A stretch of DNA of 64,000 nucleotides from Owenia fusiformis (Eukaryota > Annelida > Polychaeta > Sabellida > Oweniidae). The stretch spans positions 58,485,885 to 58,549,884 of the forward strand of contig CAIIXF020000001.1 in NCBI GenBank assembly GCA_903813345.2, written 5' to 3'. The notes beneath the pieces are model-generated. The model did no database searches, was not told the DNA's origin, and saw nothing but the letters and a program-made list of their open reading frames with translations. Made by a program: the position numbers and the translations under genes. The stretch's first letter is position 1. Each line of letters starts with the position of its first letter. Shown one piece after another: positions 38,801-44,772 of the stretch.

Positions 38801-41800
38801 CATCTTGCCATCTGATATTTAACTGAAAATCATTACATTCTATTTTAGGGCCTTGGTACAGATGAAGATGTCCTCATTGAGCAGATATGTACCAAGAGTA
38901 ATGCAGAGCTGGCAGCTGTTAAAGCAGCATACAGAAGATGTAAGTTCACAGTGACATCTATATATGTTTCTATATAATCTTCATTTTCTACCATTATTAC
39001 CATTTATTTAACATTTCAGCCCCTTTGAATGTTGTAAAAGTTACATTGGTGACCATTGAGATCTTATCGGCATTAAAACTGTTTCTAGTATTCAAAATTG
39101 TCTTATTTTTCAAAGTTCAATGCCAAGAGTAAAAAGTGGTTGCCATTAGCAGCCACCAGGCAACTGTGAGTTTTAAACTAAAGTAACATCCTCGCTGTAA
39201 CTTTTTTGATAACAGAAAATTGCATCATAAGAGATAATGTTTTTTTGTCACTACCACAAGTGGTGACATACTGTTATAGTCTCCAACTTTTTGTGACAGT
39301 GTTCAGCAATCGGGGGGTTGGCGTTTGGCATCTGTAACAAATGGTAGGTTATGGCATTAATCGTAGAGACCATTGCATTTTAATGATAATTTCTTTTTAT
39401 TTTAGTATTCAGTGCAGACCTTGAGAAGGACATTGTGTCAGAAACATCGGGTCATTTCAAACGCTTGCTTGTCTCATGTTTACAAGCTAACCGCAACGAG
39501 AACAGAGAATTTGATCGTGCAAAAGCCAGAGCAGATGCTGAGGTTCTTTATAAGGCTGGGGAGAAGAAATGGGGGACGGATGAATCACGATTTAATGTGA
39601 TTCTCTGTTCAAGGAGCTATGGACACCTCAGAGCGATGTTTGAGGAATACAAGAAATTCTCTAAGAAAGACATTGAAGATGCTATCAAGAGTGAGATGTC
39701 TGGGGACTTGGAGAAGGGCATGCTTACAACAAGTAAGGATATTCTGTTCAAAAAGGCTAAGTTTTGAAAAGCTTCTTTAAACATATTAAAGCAGTATGAA
39801 AGTATGTTAACTATATCTTTTATGATATCATTTATGTATCATGATATCATAAATCCAACAAATTATTTTTTGATTCTTCACTAACTAGGAAGATAACATT
39901 TCACTCAGTTCACTTCTGGTGGCTTCTACATATACTCCACCATGCATTACAAAGCAAGAAAAACTAAATACACATGTCCATTTATTTCTTTGCTTCCAGT
40001 CCGTGTTGTGCGAAACAAAGCTGCGTATTTTGCCAAATTGCTACATGATTCAATGAAAGGATTAGGGACAGATGATGACACACTGATCCGCGTAATGGTC
40101 TCTAGGTGTGAAGTTGACATGGTACAGGTCAAGCAGGAGTTCCTGAGATTATATAAGCAGTCTCTAGATGCATTTGTTGCTGTAAGTTGCTGTTGATAAT
40201 GTTTTCTGGGAAGATTCTTGAACTTCTTATAACTTAATTTTAAAGCCATTTTAGCTCAAAATTCATAAAAATAAAGAATTTAGAGACATTTATGGATATA
40301 CCTATTGATACTCTTAGAGCCCATCTGGTTATAAATGTTTGTGACCTGTTCAACCTTTGAATTTTGGGGCTAGCACTCATACCTAATTTTTTTTCACTCT
40401 ATCCCTCTCAGTCTTCCTTTCTTACGCTTTGATGGTAACAACTTATTACATTATTAACCAAGTTGTACATTTGAGCTGTATTTCATTTAATTGTATCTTT
40501 TCGGTTCTTCAGTTTCTTTGCATTCAACAATAATTTAAATACATGAATGTAAGAAGGGTAAAAAACTTAAAAGGAAGCATGTAAATGTACATATGGAATC
40601 TCAATATATTTTATGATATATTTTTACTGTAGCTACTTGTAGCTACTTAATATCCATAAATATTTTTCAGGATTTTTTTTTTATTAATCATTTTTATTTC
40701 AAGTTCATATATTATAACATTTAATTTCATACAATGAAAATTCAACAAGGTTAATCAATTTAACATTTGTGTTGAACTTCGCAGTAAATATACCATACAC
40801 TTATATGCAATACAAATTTGTTACAATTATTCGTAACTATTCATATATAAACAAAAAGGAAAAAGTACAATTAAAGCTGATATTGGAATGCTTTACAAAA
40901 AAGGTGTGCAGTGGTGTAAATTATGGGATGGTGTAATATACATGTTAGTCAATCTTGGTTGCTTGTAGGAATTTGAAAGTTGCTTTCAGCAGAAGTGTAT
41001 TATCTTCATTACTAAGTTCACTGTTACCATGCAAGAGCATATTTACTTTGCTAACAGAGTTAGCATCTAAGAATTTTTCTAAACAACCAGTAATATGGAG
41101 ATCTATAAGTAGTTGGATTCTATCATTTACAAATTGAGGGCATTTGAGGAAAAAATGAGTAGGGGTTTCATTTTCATGACCACAGTTACAGGCTGGTGAG
41201 TCAATGTTTGTAAAGTGATGAGCAAATAATTGACTTTTTAGAAATAGGTCCACTTTTAACCTGTTAAATATAATTTCAGTTTTTCTAGTGATATCAAGTG
41301 ATGCTATTATATTTATACATTTTTCATTCCCGAAATGCTTTCTAAGTTTGCCTTTAAAAGTTGATATTCTATTACAATTTCTTAAATCATTAGGCAGACC
41401 ATTCCATTCTTCAATCGCAGCAAAATATGTAGTTTTTCTAAATGAAATGCTGATATTTAGAGGCACAATATACTCTCTGACAGCCCTTAGAATTCTATTT
41501 GGTTCATGTAAGTATTTATTAAATAATTCAGTGACATATGAAGCTGATAAATTGATTCTACTTTTAAATAGAAATGAGCAAAGATGGCTTCTTCTTCTCT
41601 CAGACAAAGTAATCCAATTTAATGTCTTCAAGACCTTATAGGTGCTTGAACCATGCAGAGCACCGGAAATTAGACAAGCTGCATTATAATGCAGTCTTTC
41701 AAGTTTGCTGGTAGCTATATTTGGAGCACTAATGTAAATTATATCAGCATAATCAATTTTACTTAGAATAAAAGAATTATATATGGTTTCCAAATGATTC

Positions 41801-44772
41801 GAACGAAGAATGTGAGTTAATTGTTTAAATGGATTTAAGATTGTCTGTAATTCCTTGGTGAGCTCATTAACATGTTCCTTGAAATTAAGCTTTTGATCTA
41901 AAATAACACCAAGGTGTTTATGACTAATAGTTTTAGGAATGGGGTCACCTCCCAAATAGAGTATAGGTTCATTAACAGGGTTTGTTAAAGGTGATGTAAA
42001 AGTCAGGTCAGCACTTTTTGATGCCTTAAATTTCATTTGCCAGGTATCAGCCCAGGTTTTAATTGTATTTAGGTCCATTTGCAGATTTTGAGAGAGTAAA
42101 GGGCTTTTCTTAGAGTAAGGAAGGAAGATTGATGTATCATCTGCATAAATGAAAGTCTTACAATTTAGGTTATCAGGTAGATCATTTATATACATTAAAA
42201 ACATAAGCAGCCCTAATACACTGCCTTGTGGCACACCAGCATTGATAAAATCAGGTTCTGACCATTTCGAGAAAGAATTATTTACTTTAACCTTCACTTG
42301 TCTTTGTGACAGATATGAATTCATTAAAAGTAAGAGATTATTGTTGATGCCATAAGATCTCATCTTTTGTAATAGTAATTGATGCGGAACGACGTCAAAA
42401 GCTGACGCTAAATCAAGAAAGATAGTTCTTACATTGTTTCCATTATTCAATTCTTCTTGAATGCAATGAATAATATATGAAAGTTGGGAAGTGGTATTAT
42501 GCTTAGGAAGAAATCCTGACTGAAAACTGTAAAAGAGGTTATTTTGGATCATGTGATTGAAAATTCTATCATAAATAATCTTTTCCAGAACTTTAGATAA
42601 GGCATTTAACAATGTGACTGGTCTATAATTGACAACTTTAGATCTATCTCCTTTCTTGTGTAATGGAACAATAATACCCTCTTTCCAAATCTTTGGGAAA
42701 CAATGAGATGTAAAAATTTTGTTAAAAAGCAAACTCAATGGTTCACATATCGTCTCAGCTGATAAAATTAGCATTCTATTATTTATTTTATCTGTCCCCT
42801 CCCCCTTTGATGCATCAAGTTGTTGAAGTAGTTTTAAAACCTCATTCTTATCAGTAAAAATATCTTCCAAGTTTAGATTACACCTTAATGGAAAATTTGG
42901 TAATGGTTCGTGTATTTGATCTACGTTGTTCTTCTGGATAAAATATTTAAGAAAAAGTTCAGCTTTCTCAGAAGAAGATCCCGCAGATAGTTTAGGATTA
43001 TCTAAATGTAAATAAGGCAGTGACACATTAAATGACTTTCCAAGTAGCTTCTTCAAAAGTATCCAGTAATCTGTTGAGTTTCTATTTAAATCTGATAAAG
43101 TTCCACATGTTGATTCTATATGTTTACGCTTAGCTTCATTTATCATATTTACAACACATAAGCTTTGTTCTTTGTATTTTTGAAGAAAGGTTAAATCATT
43201 TGAATGTTTAAATTTATGATGAAGTCAATCTCGTTTATTAATTTGCTTCTTTATATCAGAATTGAACCAAGGCTGATCGTTTTCTTTTATTAAAACCTCT
43301 TTATGCGGAATTGTTTCCTTAAAAATGTTGAACAAAGTATCAACAAACCTATGAGTGGAAATATGAACATTTTGAAGTTCTAAGATCTCTCCCCAGTTTG
43401 AATTAAGTATTCTTTGATTCAATATTGTTTTATTAAGTTTATCATATTGCCAAATGATTTTCTTGGTTGGAGTTTCTTTAATAATGTTCATTTTTAGGTA
43501 TGTTAACAAAGTGCAATGATCAGTATTTCCTACTGGTGGTAGAACTTTATGATTAGATATTATATTAATATTATCTGTAAAAGACAAGTCTATACATGAT
43601 TTAGTAATAAAGTTGTTACGAGACTGCACTCTTGTTGGTTCATCTATAAGTTGTATAAAATTAAGATCAAATAAGATGTTGTGCAAGTTAGTCCCTGCTT
43701 CATCAACTTTATCATCTTTCCACCAAAAAGAATTACGTGCATTAAAATCTCCATTTACTACAGTTGATCCAGGAAGTTTCTGAGCATCCTCAAGGTTTTT
43801 ACCAAGTAATTTGAAATAGTCTAGTCTACTTATTTTATCTTGTGAAGGTGATCTATAAAATACTCCATAATTGAATAGTTTACCACTTACTTTAAGATTT
43901 AACCAAATATTTCCTAGTGTATCATTCATTAGTTCATGAATTATTTCAGCTTCTAATGAATTATGAACATATAGTATAAGACCTCGATTATTTGATCTGT
44001 AATGTTTAAGTTCAAAATTGTCAATTTTAAGATCTTTTTGTATGTCACTATTTGTCAAATTTCCCACCTCACATAGAGCAATAACTTTAATTTGTTGCTC
44101 TTTTACTTTGAACTTTAGTGCTTCAAAACGTGCTAAACTATTTGCTTTGAGACTATTAATATTAGAAAATAATATGGGTAATTCTGATATAGGACCTGGA
44201 TTTTTTTCAATGTCACCAGATAAATATAATAATTGAGAGCAATCATATAAGCAATCGAGTAAAGGTGAGCCAGGAAATATCAGCAATATTAAAAGTAATT
44301 TAAATATTCTAATTAAAATCTTGAAGTATGACGTATTTGATGTAAAAGAAATATAACCGATGCAATAGTAGACAATTAAAATGATCATACTTTGATATTT
44401 TTCAGGATGACCTATCAGGTGATTACAAGAAGATCATAGTTGCTCTGGTAAATGGTAATGGCTGTGGAGTGAAGTCATCCAGTGGGCAGACAGAGAATGT
44501 CTTCAAACCAGATGGTGTGTGGCAACTAGATTCTCTCTAAGAATGGTCAAAGAAAAAAATGGATATTTTTTAATCTTTTTGGTTCATTTCACCAAATCAT
44601 GATTATCATTGTCAAAGTAACCCTGTACCAAAGTAACAATCATCTGTGTACAGAACAGAAAATGTTTTTAACCAGACTTGTTTTGTTTCAATAAAAACAG
44701 TTTAAAAAGAATGCTAATGACTTCTATGTATGTTTTTCTGCAGATGCAGCCAGTGGGGATGAAGAGGACTAG
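1700..44772 (+). CDS. Octo-repeat annexin with DZANK1-like N-terminal extension (25 exons)
   Basis: Coding exons: 1700-1811, 2111-2264, 3038-3215, 3431-3706, 4025-4181, 4501-4604, 5033-5186, 5696-5769, 6752-6940, 7677-7799, 8574-8655, 18729-18823, 19172-19285, 19630-19720, 20095-20231, 31416-31605, 32500-32681, 36487-36627, 36935-37111, 37447-37560, 38849-38939, 39406-39732, 40000-40181, 44406-44514, 44744-44772. They total 3582 nt (1193 aa), and phases agree at every junction. Residues about 30-100 resemble the CHB_HEX_C-type fold at the DZANK1 N-terminus. Residues about 240-507 are charged and low-complexity. Residues about 508-1193 are eight annexin repeats, which by family knowledge bind acidic phospholipid in a calcium-dependent way on the cytosolic membrane face. 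Weakest points are the exon 9 acceptor (poor pyrimidine tract) and whether the N-terminal exons always join the annexin core rather than the core having its own promoter. Confidence 0.85.
2727..2801. repeat. Short near-perfect hairpin in intron 2
   Basis: TAGCCTTGCCCAAGTCGGT at 2727 pairs with ACCGACTTGGGCAAGGCTA ending at 2801, and the complementarity continues inward through TTTACTTATCT/AGATAAGTAAA to a loop of only a few bases. It is probably a tiny MITE or palindromic element. Confidence 0.7.
7036..7132. repeat. CAGGCCCGTAGCCAG-type miniature element (short copy)
   Basis: It starts with CAGGCCCGTAGCCAG and ends with the inverted remnant GGGGGCTACAGGCC. Between are TTTTGCCAAAAGGG and TTTGGCCAGGGG stretches that recur in the copies at 12877, 16636, 46919 and 58762. 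Non-autonomous, no coding sequence. Confidence 0.55.
7486..7650. repeat. 31 bp tandem array, about five units
   Basis: The unit AACACTAATATGTCACACTT plus ATTTTTGCTTT repeats about five times with substitutions, the last one decayed. It sits just before annexin exon 10 (7677) in intron 9. Confidence 0.7.
7803..8445. repeat. 24 bp-period minisatellite in intron 10
   Basis: More than 20 degenerate units of a GGGAGTACACTATGGGTGTA-type motif run from the exon 10 donor to about 8445. Most units are 24 bp, with some expanded by an extra ATAT. Because 24 is divisible by three, two frames stay open over parts of the array and give repetitive GVHYRFNM-like translations. These are not considered genes. 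Confidence 0.85.
9212..16970 (-). CDS. Nested small secreted cysteine-rich (EMI-like) protein, four exons
   Basis: Exons on the minus strand: 16970-16762, 10890-10663, 9710-9598, 9348-9212, giving 228 aa with matching phases (2, 2, 1) and consensus donors (GTAAGT at all three). Residues 1-18 form a signal peptide ([18 protein letters not shown]). A helical, charged N-terminal part follows. Then comes a Cys/Tyr/aromatic region with [42 protein letters not shown] and KKCCT, whose Y-x(3)-Y spacing, CG...W..C..(Y/W)R..Y and CC.GY pattern recall EMI-type extracellular domains. The C-terminus is a short helix and CPKSCGPE. I infer an extracellular matrix or secreted product. The domain name is tentative, but the coding nature is well supported by four-exon phase agreement. 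Confidence 0.8.
10171..10555. repeat. 385 bp MITE with perfect 25 bp terminal inverted repeats
   Basis: 10171-10195 and 10531-10555 are exact reverse complements (AAAGGACGATTCTCGGTTTG... outward). Inside are two direct copies of a roughly 110 bp segment (about 10221-10330 and 10398-10505) sharing TTATCCCTGCTTC and CATAATTTAATTTGGGTAAT-type stretches. A related, reverse-oriented copy lies at 23290-23575 in an SLC45 intron. It sits in intron 2 of the nested secreted-protein gene. Confidence 0.75.
11409..11911. repeat. 500 bp palindrome inside the left arm of the long inverted-repeat element
   Basis: Arms of about 205 bp (11409-11617) and 245 bp (11664-11911) are reverse complements with mismatches and indels, for example ATCACTGGTGATCCAC against GTGGATCACCAGTGA and TCGTCGATTTACTTCCTCA near the centre. 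The loop is about 45 bp. A transcript would form a very long hairpin. Confidence 0.7.
12877..13075. repeat. Degenerate CAGGCCCGTAGCCAG-type element
   Basis: It starts with CAGGCTCGTAGGCAGG, contains TTCTCACCAATCTGAGCACTT and a CCAAAACTGTCAAAAAGTTC stretch like the 46919 copy, and ends with GGTAAAAGCTGGCTACAGAC. Lies between the arms of the long inverted-repeat element. Confidence 0.5.
13237..14038. mobile_element. Transib/RAG-like non-autonomous DNA element (802 bp)
   Basis: The ends are CACGGTGTTATAGCATGGCG at 13237 and its reverse complement (one mismatch) ending at 14038, with TIRs of at least 25 bp. Both sides are flanked by AATAG (13232-13236 and 14039-14043), a perfect 5 bp target-site duplication. 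A 5 bp duplication and a CACxxTG terminus match Transib and ProtoRAG elements, whose ends resemble the RAG heptamer CACAGTG. The interior has no recognisable transposase, so it is a deletion derivative or MITE. Other superfamilies cannot be excluded without a full-length relative. Confidence 0.6.
15575..16551 (-). mobile_element. Decayed IS630/Tc1-mariner-type transposon with TIRs and TA duplication
   Basis: The ends CAGGGTGGTCAAAAAA (15575) and TTTTTTGACCACCCTG (ending 16551) are inverted, about 130 bp of arm is recognisable, and TA flanks both sides. On the minus strand (about 16135-15880) one frame carries [16 protein letters not shown], then [15 protein letters not shown] and QWGYPKDRV. 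This is the DDE_3-type pattern in which the second and third catalytic Asp lie in QQD and SPD contexts. The frame is interrupted on both sides, so the element is dead. It sits in intron 1 of the nested secreted-protein gene. Confidence 0.8.
16636..16757. repeat. CAGGCCCGTAGCCAG-type element, truncated
   Basis: CAGGCCCGTTGATTTGCCGAG is followed by TTCACTTTGGCAAATTTGGCC and AAAATTCTCAGAATGG, shared in reverse with the copies at 46919 and 58762. It ends in a G-tract (16744-16754) directly against the donor of exon 1 of the nested gene. Confidence 0.5.
17133..17345. repeat. Cluster of short palindromes (ACGT, AGCGCT and GAGCTC cores)
   Basis: Within about 210 bp there are AAGACGTCTT, AAAACGTTTT (three times), AAGAGCTCTT (twice), TAAGAGCGCTTA and AAGACGTTAAAACG-type units. 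Two halves each end in a (T)GCAAATCCA or TGTAAATCCA stretch. It looks like a non-autonomous element built from subterminal palindromic repeats. No coding potential. Confidence 0.6.
18183..18272. repeat. Hairpin in intron 11
   Basis: ATGGGGAGTAAGTCACCCCT pairs with GGGGTGGCTTACTCCCCAT across a loop of about 35 bp, and the match extends to ATCCATG/CATGGATC. Probably a small MITE. Confidence 0.6.
18824..20094. other. Introns 12-14
   Basis: Introns 18824-19171, 19286-19629 and 19721-20094 are AT-rich. A C-tract occurs near 19438-19446. I see no other feature. Confidence 0.6.
20983..21036. repeat. Two direct copies of a 26 bp near-palindromic motif
   Basis: CTACATCCTGGGATATGATC and following CCAGT is repeated immediately as CTACATCCTGGGATACGATC plus CCAGT. 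Each contains a CTGGGATATGATCCCAG near-palindrome. Confidence 0.6.
21270..21630. repeat. Dispersed AAAATGGCNGCC repeat, copy 1
   Basis: It contains two internal units of about 110-120 bp beginning TTTCAAAATGGCCGCC and TTCAAAATGGCTGCC, each followed by a TATGGCTATATTATATTCAA-type or GTATTGTTTTTCTGATTTGT segment. The same arrangement is found at 30455-30800. Confidence 0.55.
22166..27360 (-). CDS. SLC45-family sugar/proton transporter, nested in annexin intron 15, four exons
   Basis: Coding exons on the minus strand: 27360-27280, 26969-25409, 23135-22960, 22390-22166, giving 680 aa with matching phases. SLC45 proteins are 12-helix major-facilitator members thought to move sucrose or other sugars with protons. 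Six N-terminal helices begin near residue 84. The family motif LGRRRPF is at 148-154, following an SDRC loop. An Asn-rich lumenal loop ([11 protein letters not shown]) carries possible glycosylation sites. A large charged cytosolic loop (about 318-463) separates the halves. C-terminal helices run through [17 protein letters not shown] to the end. The start ATG at 27360 gives a short polar N-terminus, and the large exon also has an in-frame Met at 26891. TTTATT at 21962 could be the reverse-strand poly(A) signal. I cannot assign a specific paralogue (A1, A2 or A4). Confidence 0.9.
23290..23575. repeat. Related copy of the 10171 MITE, reverse orientation
   Basis: Two direct sub-repeats (GAGGACATTTAAATCTACAA and GAGAACATTTAAATCTACAA with ATATGTA) and the end CGTTCTCCAAACCG correspond to the interior and terminal repeat of the 10171 element. 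The element ends exactly where the 923 bp tandem duplication begins. Confidence 0.6.
23572..25417. repeat. Two-copy tandem duplication, unit 923 bp, in SLC45 intron 2
   Basis: 23572-24494 and 24495-25417 are nearly identical (a few substitutions, e.g. TATAAATAAT versus TATTAATAAT). The unit's right end includes the last 9 bases of the large SLC45 exon and its GTAAGT donor. That makes a duplicate donor in the upstream copy (24480-24486) within the intron. Both copies carry an identical 108-codon minus-strand open frame with no domain resemblance, which I do not consider a gene. Confidence 0.92.
28856..29592. repeat. Foldback element, about 735 bp
   Basis: The outer ends are GGATGGGTATCGATAT (28858) and ATATCGATACCAATCC (ending about 29589). 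Inner arms of about 140 bp (about 29040-29200 and 29245-29395) are reverse complements, sharing ACAAAGGAAATTTTGGTTGA against its complement. No transposase. An A-tract at 29409-29421 lies between. Confidence 0.7.
30455..30800. repeat. Dispersed AAAATGGCNGCC repeat, copy 2
   Basis: TGAAAATCCAAAATGGCTGC and later TTTTTAAATGGTCAC and TTAAAAATGGACC units occur at about 120 bp spacing, each followed by TATGGCT and TTGTTTTCTGATTTGTGCC, matching copy 1. Confidence 0.5.
31200..31297. repeat. Hairpin 120 bp upstream of annexin exon 16
   Basis: GAATACCAGCTGAACTTTCA...GGTGTATTCC (31200-31242) pairs with GGAATACACCTTGC...GGTATTC (31255-31297) with a 12 bp loop. Probably a MITE. It follows a locally CG-richer patch (30950-31080). 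Confidence 0.7.
31606..32499. other. Intron 16
   Basis: It holds a possible small TIR element at 31815-32107 (TTATTATGCACCTC inverted at both ends) and a lone terminal-repeat-like stretch, ACAGGGTATCCCATAAGTAA, at 32324. Otherwise nothing. Confidence 0.45.
32782..34061. repeat. Non-autonomous element with CAGG..GCCAAA inverted ends
   Basis: The left end is CAGGATAAGCCAAATAGATA then AATCTTAATAACTCAGT. The right end is the reverse complement, ACTGAGTTACTAAGATTTAT through GGCTGACCCTG. TA precedes the left end, but the right flank is TG. The CAGGG-like end and TA site suggest a Tc1/mariner-related MITE. No transposase frame was found in the 1.28 kb. Confidence 0.5.
34862..35676. repeat. TIR element built of many degenerate CGTTC/ACGTCC/GTTCGT motifs
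   Basis: The ends CTATCACACCAAACTAGTTC (34869) and GAACTAGTTTGGTGTGATAG (ending 35669) are inverted. A third copy, CTTGTTTGGTGTGATAG, occurs internally at 35261-35277. Between them, short motifs such as CGTTCGT, ACGTCC, AACGTT and AGTTCG recur every 10-20 bp on both strands. It is richer in CG dinucleotides than its surroundings. No coding sequence. Confidence 0.6.
35855..35888. repeat. TAAA microsatellite
   Basis: About eight uninterrupted AAAT/TAAA units. Confidence 0.9.
37561..38848. other. Intron 20
   Basis: 1.3 kb of AT-rich sequence with no exon, repeat or element I can support. Introns 36628-36934, 37112-37446, 38940-39405 and 39733-39999 likewise show nothing. Confidence 0.55.
40660..40673 (+). 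repeat. Target-site duplication of the LINE, carrying a duplicated splice acceptor
   Basis: ATATTTTTCAGGAT at 40660-40673 is repeated exactly at 44395-44408. The second copy is the functional acceptor of annexin exon 24 (CAG|GAT at 44405/44406). The first is an orphan acceptor 480 bp after exon 23. Confidence 0.85.
40945..43146 (-). CDS. LINE ORF, C-terminal part: reverse transcriptase
   Basis: 733 codons from an internal Met, in the same frame as the upstream endonuclease part with 26 codons between the TGA and this Met. Motifs: [18 protein letters not shown] (fingers, about 163-180), [13 protein letters not shown] (catalytic Asp, about 243-255), [10 protein letters not shown] (303-312) and [10 protein letters not shown] (332-341, catalytic YADD). 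A C-terminal Cys/His cluster [17 protein letters not shown] is typical of CR1, Daphne or Crack-like elements. The stop separates it from the endonuclease, so this copy is probably inactive unless the stop is read through. Confidence 0.9.
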   Translation of the reverse strand: MINEAKRKHIESTCGTLSDLNRNSTDYWILLKKLLGKSFNVSLPYLHLDNPKLSAGSSSEKAELFLKYFIQKNNVDQIHEPLPNFPLRCNLNLEDIFTDKNEVLKLLQQLDASKGEGTDKINNRMLILSAETICEPLSLLFNKIFTSHCFPKIWKEGIIVPLHKKGDRSKVVNYRPVTLLNALSKVLEKIIYDRIFNHMIQNNLFYSFQSGFLPKHNTTSQLSYIIHCIQEELNNGNNVRTIFLDLASAFDVVPHQLLLQKMRSYGINNNLLLLMNSYLSQRQVKVKVNNSFSKWSEPDFINAGVPQGSVLGLLMFLMYINDLPDNLNCKTFIYADDTSIFLPYSKKSPLLSQNLQMDLNTIKTWADTWQMKFKASKSADLTFTSPLTNPVNEPILYLGGDPIPKTISHKHLGVILDQKLNFKEHVNELTKELQTILNPFKQLTHILRSNHLETIYNSFILSKIDYADIIYISAPNIATSKLERLHYNAACLISGALHGSSTYKVLKTLNWITLSERRRSHLCSFLFKSRINLSASYVTELFNKYLHEPNRILRAVREYIVPLNISISFRKTTYFAAIEEWNGLPNDLRNCNRISTFKGKLRKHFGNEKCINIIASLDITRKTEIIFNRLKVDLFLKSQLFAHHFTNIDSPACNCGHENETPTHFFLKCPQFVNDRIQLLIDLHITGCLEKFLDANSVSKVNMLLHGNSELSNEDNTLLLKATFKFLQATKID
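43225..44388 (-). CDS. LINE ORF, N-terminal part: leader, 2A-like motif and APE endonuclease
   Basis: 387 codons to a TGA. Residues 1-40 are strongly hydrophobic ([10 protein letters not shown]). Residues 53-66 ([14 protein letters not shown]) match the 2A consensus D(V/I)ExNPG|P, where translation can skip the Gly-Pro bond and release the leader. The endonuclease follows with [14 protein letters not shown] (catalytic Glu), [15 protein letters not shown] and NTDHC, the APE signature motifs, so nicking of target DNA is expected. The reading frame continues in phase after the TGA into the reverse transcriptase part at 43146. Confidence 0.88.
   Translation of the reverse strand: MIILIVYYCIGYISFTSNTSYFKILIRIFKLLLILLIFPGSPLLDCLYDCSQLLYLSGDIEKNPGPISELPILFSNINSLKANSLARFEALKFKVKEQQIKVIALCEVGNLTNSDIQKDLKIDNFELKHYRSNNRGLILYVHNSLEAEIIHELMNDTLGNIWLNLKVSGKLFNYGVFYRSPSQDKISRLDYFKLLGKNLEDAQKLPGSTVVNGDFNARNSFWWKDDKVDEAGTNLHNILFDLNFIQLIDEPTRVQSRNNFITKSCIDLSFTDNINIISNHKVLPPVGNTDHCTLLTYLKMNIIKETPTKKIIWQYDKLNKTILNQRILNSNWGEILELQNVHISTHRFVDTLFNIFKETIPHKEVLIKENDQPWFNSDIKKQINKRD
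44515..44743 (+). promoter_or_regulatory. Last annexin intron with alternative stop and poly(A) signal
   Basis: If the donor at 44515 is not used, the frame continues GVWQLDSL to TAA at 44538-44540. An AATAAA lies at 44690-44695, still inside the intron. Retention or intronic polyadenylation would replace the acidic AASGDEED tail. The same arrangement is in the duplicated copy at 56356-56584. Confidence 0.45.

Larger units (their letters stand above)
40674..44394 (-). mobile_element. CR1/Jockey-superfamily LINE in annexin intron 23
   Basis: The element runs antisense to the annexin gene, flanked by the 14 bp duplication above. Its 3' end at 40674 is an A-tract preceded by AATAAA. Its 5' end is only six bases before the ATG at 44388, so it is probably 5'-truncated or has no 5' UTR. 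One long reading frame encodes endonuclease and reverse transcriptase with a single in-frame TGA (43225-43227) between them. The copy is otherwise intact and looks young. Confidence 0.92.
36487..44772 (+). other. Annexin core, linker and repeats 5-8 (exons 18-25)
   Basis: After the linker, repeat 5 carries [11 protein letters not shown], repeat 6 [12 protein letters not shown], repeat 7 [11 protein letters not shown] and repeat 8 [12 protein letters not shown]. Repeat 8 ends in [15 protein letters not shown]. The tail is NVFKPD followed by the acidic AASGDEED. This half resembles repeats 1-4 strongly (for example [10 protein letters not shown] in both), as expected from the duplication that made eight-repeat annexins. 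Compared with the first half, introns at GF|GTDE and at the start of the third repeat are absent. Confidence 0.92.

Noticed and set aside
41288-44236. Plus-strand open frames across the LINE
   Set aside because: Shadows of the minus-strand LINE coding sequence.
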